The position numbers and the translations under genes are program-made. Positions 14,033 through 20,983 of a stretch of DNA of 20,983 bases are shown one piece after another. Positions within the stretch are counted from its first letter, which is position 1, and the number at the start of each line of letters is the position of its first letter. The stretch is from a virus: the IMG/VR virus record IMGVR_UViG_3300025127_000350, positions 1 to 20,983 of that record, one strand, 5' to 3'. The notes below the pieces were generated by a model. The model searched no databases. It was given only the letters and a program-made list of their open reading frames with translations, and was not told the DNA's origin.

Positions 14033-16397
14033 AAACTGCTGCCATAATGAAATCCCTATCTTCAAATCCATCATCCACATTCTCAACATAAAGATCAAAA
14101 CGATCTACTGCCATAAACCTAACACTTACTGAGCAATTATGATTATCACCATCATTTTCACCGCTTGTTGCACATACAGTATAATCATTATTTGGATAAT
14201 TAGTTGTAAAATTAACTCGATATTCACCCTCTGCGAGATCACCAACACTGCTAATATTTAAACTATCTCTTATTGTTTTGGGATTTGCCGATCCTTTTCC
14301 GTAAAAATTTACGTATGAAGTAGCAAATACTGCCGAAGTGTTTCCAGCAGCATTATTAATTGCTGGTGGTAACTCACCAGTAAATGTTGCCGATCCATCA
14401 CTTCTAACTTTAAAAGTTTCGGTTCCGATTCCAGAACCAACTATAAAATCATACCTATCAGAGACATCTGTTGCATTTTGTTTTTGAAATGCAAGATAAC
14501 CAACATCTAACGGTATAGCATCCAGTCCGGACTGTTGAATCCTTTGCCTCCATGCAATTTTTAAACCTTCACCAGCACCTAAATTTTGATCACCAATGTC
14601 CTCGTACATGTCTAGGTTTATAATAGTTTTAGGTGTGGTTGCAGTATTACTTGTTGACCTCATATTTGTTTGAAGGGTCATTCCAACAGGTTGTGCATTA
14701 TCATTCGAACCCACTCCACCCCTCACTGGATATGCATATCCAGTAGCAATACCTGCTCCCACCTGAACATTTGGACTTGTTACATAAACGCCAGCTCCGT
14801 CAATTCCATATCCCTCTGTTTCAGTTCTTATAGCATAATTTTGAATAACTCCTCTATATGTACTAGAAGTTTGAGAAAATCTAATTGGATACTTAGGACC
14901 ATCAATTGAAGTAAACCCATCAAGAATAAAAGGTCCGAGCAAACTATCTGAACCATATAAACCATGAATAGCAGTTGAAGCAACTCCAACATTACCAAAA
15001 CCATTTATACTTATATTCTTCATCACTATGTTCCGTAAACCCTGCATCAATCTAATAACACCATTATCATTTTCTGCAAATCCTGTTGAGGGTTCAAAAT
15101 CATTTGCCATGTCAAAACTACTATCACTTACCGTAATGTTAGTCATATGAACAGTATCATAAGATGATACTCTTATACCATAACTTGCATTATATGTGGC
15201 AATACCCACATTATCTGCATCAGTAGCAACAAATTCTCTCGGAGATAAAACCTCAATATTTGACAATTTGATATTTTTTGCATTTGGACTTAAACCTTTA
15301 TCACCTGTACTATTGTCATTCAAAAATCCTAAGTGTTTTGCGTCAATACCTCTGGCACAGTTTATGACTCTTAAACCATCAACTGTTACATTGTAAGGAG
15401 CAGGAGCATAGGTATGACCTTTTATTTGTAGTCCTTTGTTTCCTTTTATTGCAACATTATCTGTCATTGTCACATTTCTACTTCCATCATCAATCTCAAA
15501 ACAGTTAGAATTATTACCTGTTCGAACACCAGAGGGAGTGATGGATCGACAACCAGTGATTAAAATATTTGATGAAAAGTGTGTAGTAATATTATCATCC
15601 CCTGCACCCGATGCAAAACAATTTTCAATTGTAACATACCTTGATGAGTCATTATCATATGTCGTACCATTATTATTATCAGGATATCTTGGGGATGTGA
15701 TGTCGATGCAATGTTTATATCCATCAAGACATCTTACATTTTTTACCAATACATATTCACTAAAACAAATACTTAGGGTAGTTTGATCATTGTCTTGATC
15801 TCCACCACTGAACTCAGTATCTTTAAGAGTTTCACCACCTGATACAGTCCATCGGTCTCGATTGAAATCCAACGTCATATCTCTTATAATGATATTTTCT
15901 CTTTTATTTCCTCTCTTACCTGTTCTCATTAATGTGGTATCCCTACCGACTGTTGATATCATCTTTATAACTGTACTTTCACCATCTCCAAATATGTGTG
16001 AATTACTAGGTATTTCTATTGTTTCACTTACCATGTAAGTTCCTCTGCTTAAATAAACTCTTCTTCCAGATGCTTTGTCTAAGGCATTTTGTATACTTTT
16101 AGTATCGTCAGTGATTCCATCTCCCACTGCACCATAATCTTCTACTGATGTAACATCAGAATCAGACCAAATGACAGATGAGTTTGGTCCAGTGCTCTTT
16201 AAAACTTGACCTTTGATACCAAAATCTGTTCCTGCAATCCCAACTTGACCTAGTTCACCTATGCGAAGTTTTTCATCATCTTTTATTTTCAGAATATATT
16301 TTTCTCCATGATTAACAGAATCAAAAAGATTCACCTTACCAAGAATATCTACATTCTCATTAAACTGAGCGTCGCTGCCTATAATTTCTCCTGCCAT
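14019..16397 (-). CDS. Tailspike-like protein with pectate-lyase (right-handed beta-helix) fold
   Basis: The 792-residue protein has an N-terminal attachment region (1-80) with LRIGELGQVGIAGTDF-type fibre repeats. DYGAVGDGITDDTKSIQNAL at 87-106 follows, the hallmark opening of the pectate lyase superfamily 3 beta-helix, then RRVYLSRGTYMV at 112-123. Regular beta-helix coils with N-ITT, N-I-ITGC and GLQIKG-type turns extend to about residue 520. The last 250 residues form beta-rich fibre-like modules. In phages this architecture often belongs to trimeric tailspikes that bind or cleave capsule or lipopolysaccharide sugars. No catalytic residues can be named from sequence alone. Translation starts at the ATG overlapping the previous stop in TAATG, with GGAGGAG some 13 nt upstream and AGG closer. 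A weak terminator follows. It is probably a receptor-binding or depolymerising spike. Confidence 0.82.
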   Translation of the reverse strand: MAGEIIGSDAQFNENVDILGKVNLFDSVNHGEKYILKIKDDEKLRIGELGQVGIAGTDFGIKGQVLKSTGPNSSVIWSDSDVTSVEDYGAVGDGITDDTKSIQNALDKASGRRVYLSRGTYMVSETIEIPSNSHIFGDGESTVIKMISTVGRDTTLMRTGKRGNKRENIIIRDMTLDFNRDRWTVSGGETLKDTEFSGGDQDNDQTTLSICFSEYVLVKNVRCLDGYKHCIDITSPRYPDNNNGTTYDNDSSRYVTIENCFASGAGDDNITTHFSSNILITGCRSITPSGVRTGNNSNCFEIDDGSRNVTMTDNVAIKGNKGLQIKGHTYAPAPYNVTVDGLRVINCARGIDAKHLGFLNDNSTGDKGLSPNAKNIKLSNIEVLSPREFVATDADNVGIATYNASYGIRVSSYDTVHMTNITVSDSSFDMANDFEPSTGFAENDNGVIRLMQGLRNIVMKNISINGFGNVGVASTAIHGLYGSDSLLGPFILDGFTSIDGPKYPIRFSQTSSTYRGVIQNYAIRTETEGYGIDGAGVYVTSPNVQVGAGIATGYAYPVRGGVGSNDNAQPVGMTLQTNMRSTSNTATTPKTIINLDMYEDIGDQNLGAGEGLKIAWRQRIQQSGLDAIPLDVGYLAFQKQNATDVSDRYDFIVGSGIGTETFKVRSDGSATFTGELPPAINNAAGNTSAVFATSYVNFYGKGSANPKTIRDSLNISSVGDLAEGEYRVNFTTNYPNNDYTVCATSGENDGDNHNCSVSVRFMAVDRFDLYVENVDDGFEDRDFIMAAVFITP

Positions 16398-16933
16398 TAG
16401 ATTAACCTATCTCCTCCTACTTGTGTTTTGCTAAATGCTCTCTGCACAAAACTTCCAACACCACCAGTAACATGACCAATTGCCTTCATAATGTTACCAG
16501 TTTGACCGCTTGCTTGGACTTTATTACCTCTTAGATTTACTGTTTGTGACGCACTCAAACTGATGTTTCGACCTGCTTTTAAAGAAATATCTTCTCTTGC
16601 TTCAACTACAACATTTGAACCTTTGATTAATATATTTCCATCTCCTTGACAAGTGATTTCAATACTTCCTTTCAAAGTTGCAATCTCAATACCAACATCA
16701 CCTTTTAATTTCTGACCTGATATAATTTCAATGTCCTTCTCATTATGTACCCTAAACGTTCCAGATTCATCCAGTGAGGCAAACTGTCTAGAATTGTCAT
16801 CAGTAACTGCATATTGTAGAAAGACATTCGTTCCTCTCTCACCCATCTGTGGGTTATTAACATCAATCCTAAACTTAGGACCTAAACTAAGGATATCCCT
16901 CTGTTCATGATTTTGATTTTGTCTTTCTGCCAT
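16397..16933 (-). CDS. Needle-like beta-helix protein, gp5 C-terminal / VgrG-tip-like
   Basis: The 178-residue protein has a conserved N-terminal part (LGPKFRIDVNNPQ, about 17-29, and QYAVTDDNS, about 40-48). A regular run of short beta-strands with about eight-residue spacing follows from about 75 to 145: DVGIEIA, GSIEITCQ, GNILIKG, NVVVEAR, DISLKAG, NISLSAS, TVNLRGN. This is the pattern of the trimeric beta-helix needle of T4 gp5 and VgrG proteins (DUF2345-like), which pierces the outer membrane. A GGAGG ribosome binding site at 16944-16940 lies six bases before the start and inside the last codons of the gp5-like gene. The two genes share one base (TAATG), so hub and needle should be made in matched amounts. 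In T4 this part is fused to gp5; here it is a separate gene. Confidence 0.75.
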   Translation of the reverse strand: MAERQNQNHEQRDILSLGPKFRIDVNNPQMGERGTNVFLQYAVTDDNSRQFASLDESGTFRVHNEKDIEIISGQKLKGDVGIEIATLKGSIEITCQGDGNILIKGSNVVVEAREDISLKAGRNISLSASQTVNLRGNKVQASGQTGNIMKAIGHVTGGVGSFVQRAFSKTQVGGDRLI

Positions 16934-19239
16934 TAGTATCCTCCGTATCCACCACCACCTGAGGGTGGGTTACTTGGTGGTGAACTGCTTGGTGGTGTAT
17001 CTGTTGATCCTGATGTATCAGTCATATCTATATCACCTATTCTTTGTATGGGTGTAGTAGTTGTTGTAGTAGTTGTCATCGTCATTGCGGTTCCGACTGT
17101 TCTTGCAGATCTGAAACTTTCTTGTGGTGTATCATATATTATAGCATCATTTCCAGAATGTGACGAACCTGTCATTTTCACACCATTTGGCATAATATGA
17201 TATGCACCAGAATATGCTTTACCATTGATATATCCCACAATATTATTAATATTTGGACTAATACAATCAATGACCTGAACCACTTCACCCTGTGGTGTAA
17301 GAGGTAGTCTTCCAATCACTGGTTTTATCAATGCACCAGTTCCTGTATTTGAAGTGACTGTAATTACTGGAATTTCGTCAACCTTCACATTATTTAGTGG
17401 TTTTACACTAATAATTCTACCATTCTGTATCGTGACATCATATTCTATATTATCATCTGTAACAACTGCATCTTCATATCCTGAACCAGTATTGATAATA
17501 TTTGTGTCAGTGACACCAAATGGAATTGAATCGGAGTTGATTGCGTCACCATCATCACTTGGAGATGCTGGATAGTTTTCTCCACCTGAGAGTATGTTTA
17601 CATTAACAATCTGTCCATATGTTGGTGAATCTGGATTAAAGTCTACGGTTGCTTCACCCACAGCACCATATCCTAAATTACATGGATCTTCAAATGTTAT
17701 GAGTGGTGGGGTTGTAAAGTAACCTAGACCAGGATCTGTTATCTCTACACCAATCACACTTCCAGTTCGACTTAAATCAGCAGTCACATCTGATAATCCC
17801 TCAGTATTATTTACAATACCACCTAGTATTGCCTTACCAGCACCACCAAATCCATCACCACCAAATATATTAACAACAGGTGGTCCGCAAAAATCTACAT
17901 TTGCACAGTCTGGTTTGACGAAAGGTGTTCCACCACCCGAATTTATATTTTCTAACACGTTATCTAATGCACCACTCACACTAAATGGTTTTTTCGCATT
18001 ACCACCAGTTTTACGGGAAGTTATCTTGCCAGCACATTTATTATTCTGTTGATTGCAATCTACAAATGAACTTACTGATCTAAACAAATCAGATGAACTT
18101 CGAAGAGCATCTTGAACTTTAAATGCTGGTGACAATATTGAAGAAAGACCACCAAGTATTCCGTCTAAATCATCAGAAATATCATTTAAAATACCATCAA
18201 GTAAAGATGCTGCAAACTGTTCGGCAACACAAATACCATTATTCACAACTGATACTAATGCGTCATTAAGTAGATCTTGTATTGTTTTACCTAATCCTGA
18301 AACAATTTTGCCTGGCAAACAATCAATAGTTTTTTCCATGCTCTTCACACCAGGTATCATTGCTCTCTGGGCAGCAATGCCAGCTTTTTTTGCCACACCA
18401 GCATTTTGAGTCGCAGCAAGAGTAATTCCATATACTTTATTATACAGTGAATCCAGTCCTCCTTGAAGTTCAGGCACCATTTTTTCATAAAACTTACCCA
18501 TCGCATTTGATACTAAACCATTTGTCATCTTCTGTATCTTTGATGTTGCCTGTGCAACATCACCAAGAAAATCAGTTCCACTTTCCACTGCGATAAACAA
18601 ATTATCTAATGTTGATGATACCTCTGTTAAAAAGGTATCATCACAATCATTTGCCGGAGTTAGACTTGCACCAAGTGTGCTAGATGTTGCCACCTCATCT
18701 ACTTCATCATCTTTCTTTTTTTCATTTAGATTATCAATTTTTTTCTGATCTAAGTTTCTTGTAGATTTGGCACTATCCTTTTCCATTTCATTTGTCTCTG
18801 TCTTTGGTAGTGTTCCATCAGGTGGTCTAACATTTTTCGTATAACCTGTAAACGGTTCAAAACCCAATGATGAAGCAGCATTTGAAACATCTTTTGTTCT
18901 ACCAAATGCTCCAAAGATTACAGGTAATTGTGCGTTATCACCGTCTAGGAAAAATCCCATGACAACATCACCTGGTCTTAATCTTACCGCAGTCACAAAA
19001 TTAGCAGAACCCGTTCCTGCTGTTGGTGGAAGTATCACTGTTGCAAATGGTAAGTCCTTGTCAGGCAAATCCTCTTTACTAAAAGGATGATAACCGAGAA
19101 TTCTTACTTTATAACGATTACCCCAACCCTCTCCTTGATTTTGTTTTCCAATAGATTCTATCGGTGCAATCTGACCAACCCACCAACGGAAACTATCTCT
19201 TCCTATAAAATTACTTTTTATGAGTGATTCGTCTATCAT
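16933..19239 (-). CDS. 5: Baseplate hub protein, gp5-like OB-fold subunit without lysozyme domain
   Basis: Residues 18-113 form the gp5 OB-fold: FRWWVGQIAP (17-26), NRYKVRILGYHP (41-52), DLPFATVILPP (62-72), LRPGDVVMGFFLDGD (87-101) and QLPVIFGAFG (104-113). In T4, gp5 is the trimeric hub that holds the needle. The T4 lysozyme domain is not visible: the 768 residues continue with a charged linker (140-185), an alpha-helical region (about 200-395) with Cys pairs, and then beta modules with DPGLGY (502-507), SGGENY (551-556) and NTGSGY (583-588). The end is a Thr run and a Pro/Ser/Gly-rich tail GGGGYGGY. It overlaps the gp27-like gene by 4 nt (ATGA), with GGAG just upstream of the start, and the needle gene by 1 nt. 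Neighbours and the OB fold make the hub role very likely; what replaces the lysozyme activity is not clear. Confidence 0.85.
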   Translation of the reverse strand: MIDESLIKSNFIGRDSFRWWVGQIAPIESIGKQNQGEGWGNRYKVRILGYHPFSKEDLPDKDLPFATVILPPTAGTGSANFVTAVRLRPGDVVMGFFLDGDNAQLPVIFGAFGRTKDVSNAASSLGFEPFTGYTKNVRPPDGTLPKTETNEMEKDSAKSTRNLDQKKIDNLNEKKKDDEVDEVATSSTLGASLTPANDCDDTFLTEVSSTLDNLFIAVESGTDFLGDVAQATSKIQKMTNGLVSNAMGKFYEKMVPELQGGLDSLYNKVYGITLAATQNAGVAKKAGIAAQRAMIPGVKSMEKTIDCLPGKIVSGLGKTIQDLLNDALVSVVNNGICVAEQFAASLLDGILNDISDDLDGILGGLSSILSPAFKVQDALRSSSDLFRSVSSFVDCNQQNNKCAGKITSRKTGGNAKKPFSVSGALDNVLENINSGGGTPFVKPDCANVDFCGPPVVNIFGGDGFGGAGKAILGGIVNNTEGLSDVTADLSRTGSVIGVEITDPGLGYFTTPPLITFEDPCNLGYGAVGEATVDFNPDSPTYGQIVNVNILSGGENYPASPSDDGDAINSDSIPFGVTDTNIINTGSGYEDAVVTDDNIEYDVTIQNGRIISVKPLNNVKVDEIPVITVTSNTGTGALIKPVIGRLPLTPQGEVVQVIDCISPNINNIVGYINGKAYSGAYHIMPNGVKMTGSSHSGNDAIIYDTPQESFRSARTVGTAMTMTTTTTTTTPIQRIGDIDMTDTSGSTDTPPSSSPPSNPPSGGGGYGGY

Positions 19240-20552
19240 GCGTCTCCAAATGAATCTCTTACTAATTTCATTGATGTAAATGAACGGTCTGGGTCAAAAT
19301 GATGACACACTTCTTTAATAATATATTTACCACTGGTCTCTTCATCAAATCTTTCTGAATCCTGCCTTGAAACCTTAGGGAATTGACAAGTTATAATATC
19401 ACCTGCACGTAAATCAGTATTGCAAGGAACAGTTACACTTAATAACTGTGTCAACAAAAGATTATACCTCATCGCGCTCTGTGCCTGATACTTCGTTGGG
19501 TCTGCGTTTGTCTTCTTTGATACATCAGGATCTATCGTACCATGATCAATCACTTGTGAGAACAAACGACTTGGCACATCTGATAAAGTCTTATCTGATT
19601 CCTCAGATATTCTTGGTAACACAACTTTATTACCTAACTTATCTATTCCAGACTCATCAAATTTAAATATTCGTTGTTTCATTTTAAAATTTAATGGATC
19701 GAATGTTAATCTTATAGACGAATATGTGCCTAATCTTAGTTTCTCAAGTAAATTCTGATTTCGATCAATCGTATAATTTAAAATTCTAAAATCATTATTC
19801 TTACTAATCGAACTTTCATTTACCTCTGTATAAGTATAAGTTGCCTTTGATGACTGTTTTGTTAATTTTTCAATTGATTTAAATTTAAATCCGTCCTGTG
19901 TCTGATAAAATAAAAATCCTGCTGTTGTATCATTTGATTTAGAATCATCTACCGACTTAGATGCCAACCAAACTAATGTTGTAAATGGTTTTCTAAGATT
20001 ACCAATAAATTTATATTCATTGCTGGTGGGGTCAACTTCATATCTTGATTTATCCATTTTAAAACCAATTCTATCATCAGTTAATATTTTTTCAACAGAT
20101 GTGCTAATCTTTGATGAATACTTTTTAAATACTCTTGTAGTTTCATTGGTGATTGCCTCCCTTGAAACAAGATTAAGAAGAAAAGTCTCTCTTTCTGATT
20201 GTGAAATTACGTCAGTAATACTTGATACTATCAAATTTTGTTCTGGGTCAGTGAAATCTAGACCTTTCTTTTCCTTGCCATTTCCAGTCTTACCTTGATC
20301 TAATATCTTCATTGATAATCTTTCACCTCCACGAAGAGGTAAACCATTATAGATCGACTGCCTTTCCTTCGAACCTTCCTTTGCAATTGAATCTCCTGTA
20401 TTGACAACTCTGACCTGTGCTGTGATTGTGGGAGAAAATAAATCTTCATAATAGTCAATCGAAATTGTGCCAAGTTTGATATCCACAGACTTTGACCTAT
20501 CGTTTGATTCGAGGATTAACTCCTCATAAAGTGATGCATCGGATGCTGACAT
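19236..20552 (-). CDS. 27: Baseplate hub protein, gp27-like
   Basis: The 438-residue protein is slightly longer than T4 gp27 (about 390). The N-terminal LGTISIDYYEDLFSPTITAQ resembles the first beta-barrel of tail-tube-like hub proteins. The C-terminal LRAGDIITCQFPK, GKYIIKEVCHHFDPDRSFTSMKL and LVRDSFG follow the pattern shared by gp27 and gpD-type hub proteins (aGD...sGkYlI..v.H.f....y.s.l.LvRD). gp27 forms a trimer that joins the tail tube to the gp5 trimer, and the next gene downstream is indeed gp5-like. Start: the ATG at 20552 shares its A with the stop of the upstream gene (TAATG) and has no clear ribosome binding site, so coupling is likely. No enzyme motif is visible. The assignment rests on the C-terminal pattern and neighbourhood. 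Confidence 0.75.
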   Translation of the reverse strand: MSASDASLYEELILESNDRSKSVDIKLGTISIDYYEDLFSPTITAQVRVVNTGDSIAKEGSKERQSIYNGLPLRGGERLSMKILDQGKTGNGKEKKGLDFTDPEQNLIVSSITDVISQSERETFLLNLVSREAITNETTRVFKKYSSKISTSVEKILTDDRIGFKMDKSRYEVDPTSNEYKFIGNLRKPFTTLVWLASKSVDDSKSNDTTAGFLFYQTQDGFKFKSIEKLTKQSSKATYTYTEVNESSISKNNDFRILNYTIDRNQNLLEKLRLGTYSSIRLTFDPLNFKMKQRIFKFDESGIDKLGNKVVLPRISEESDKTLSDVPSRLFSQVIDHGTIDPDVSKKTNADPTKYQAQSAMRYNLLLTQLLSVTVPCNTDLRAGDIITCQFPKVSRQDSERFDEETSGKYIIKEVCHHFDPDRSFTSMKLVRDSFGDA

Positions 20553-20983
20553 TACGTGTACGCTGCGTCGAGTAAAATATTTTCTTTAACCATACTATTT
20601 AACGACTTTCCAAGAACAATGAGTTTTGTCTGACTCTCTTGTGCTTGTGGGAGTTGTGTAACCTGTGTTGATGGAATAATATTATCAACAACGATAGTTT
20701 TTGATTTTTTCTCTTTTGTTATCGATTTTGTGATGTCTGCTTTTTTGACATTTGATATAAATTTACTGTCCTTTGTTACCTTTTTCACAGGTTCCATAGA
20801 CTTTTTGACTGCACTTTGTGCCTTCTTTAATTCACCTTTATAACCTTTATCACCAGGTTTATATGTTTTACCATCTAATGTTTGTATAGTTATTTTACTG
20901 TTATCCTTTTTAATAGATTCAACACTTTGAGCATCACCAGACTCTTTCACTTCAATATTAGAAACATTTATATCAACCTTACT
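20552..20983 (-). CDS. Lys-rich protein of unknown function, 5' partial
   Basis: The frame is open from the window edge to the TAA at 20554-20552, giving the last 143 residues. A GTG at 20950 is in frame but is probably internal, because coding continues upstream of it. The visible part is hydrophilic, with about one Lys in five residues (KKAQSAVKKSMEPVKKVTK), and ends in a more hydrophobic segment LIVLGKSLNSMVKENILLDAAYT. No family was recognised. Its stop overlaps the gp27-like gene by one base, so it belongs to the baseplate transcript and may be a baseplate assembly or tail protein. The true start and any domain further upstream are outside the window. Confidence 0.65.
   Translation of the reverse strand, partial: SKVDINVSNIEVKESGDAQSVESIKKDNSKITIQTLDGKTYKPGDKGYKGELKKAQSAVKKSMEPVKKVTKDSKFISNVKKADITKSITKEKKSKTIVVDNIIPSTQVTQLPQAQESQTKLIVLGKSLNSMVKENILLDAAYT

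Noticed and set aside
17040-17080. Low-complexity Thr-codon run at the end of the hub gene as a possible frameshift site
   Set aside because: The reading frame continues to a normal stop with a coupled downstream start; no second long frame suggests programmed frameshifting.

Overview
The window looks like part of the genome of a T4-like marine myovirus. Close relatives would be cyanophages of Prochlorococcus or Synechococcus, or myophages of SAR11-type bacteria. The evidence is a baseplate hub block (gp27-like and gp5-like proteins with a needle protein), very long tail-fibre proteins of the type common in marine T4-like phages, a halogenase, and tandem 2-oxoglutarate/Fe(II) oxygenases. The DNA is visibly AT-rich, and gene ends mostly touch or overlap by 1-8 nt. 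No photosynthesis genes, tRNA genes, insertion sequences or CRISPR arrays were seen, so the host cannot be fixed from this window.

Layout. Positions 1-1686, minus strand: a nuclease-like protein, a beta-class DNA methyltransferase and the start of an SF2 helicase, which together resemble a small restriction-modification-like cassette. Positions 1687-1903: a short intergenic gap with a cluster of inverted repeats. Positions 1904-2998, minus strand: a compact FAD-dependent tryptophan-halogenase-like protein with both catalytic positions apparently kept. Positions 2999-3088: a divergent promoter region in which two near-consensus sigma70-type promoters share one -35 segment. Positions 3089-4908, plus strand: three consecutive 2OG/Fe(II) oxygenase genes. 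Positions 4905-20983, minus strand: a long structural block. In transcription order (high to low coordinates) it holds an unknown Lys-rich protein, a gp27-like hub, a gp5-like hub OB protein, a separate needle beta-helix protein, a pectate-lyase-fold tailspike, a 1909-residue fibre with a C-terminal S74 chaperone, a 753-residue fibre, and a glycine-rich gp38-like protein that is probably the distal adhesin.

How the parts may work together. The structural genes build the baseplate hub, the membrane-puncturing needle and the receptor-binding apparatus. They carry T4-late-like promoter candidates and one weak terminator. The halogenase and the three oxygenases have host-type promoters and sit directly beside the adhesin and fibre genes, so a role in modifying virion proteins, host proteins or a small molecule is possible. 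That role is inference. The cassette at 1-1686 is the second accessory island. No single gene falls clearly outside known families; the novelty lies in the combinations and in the regulatory layout.
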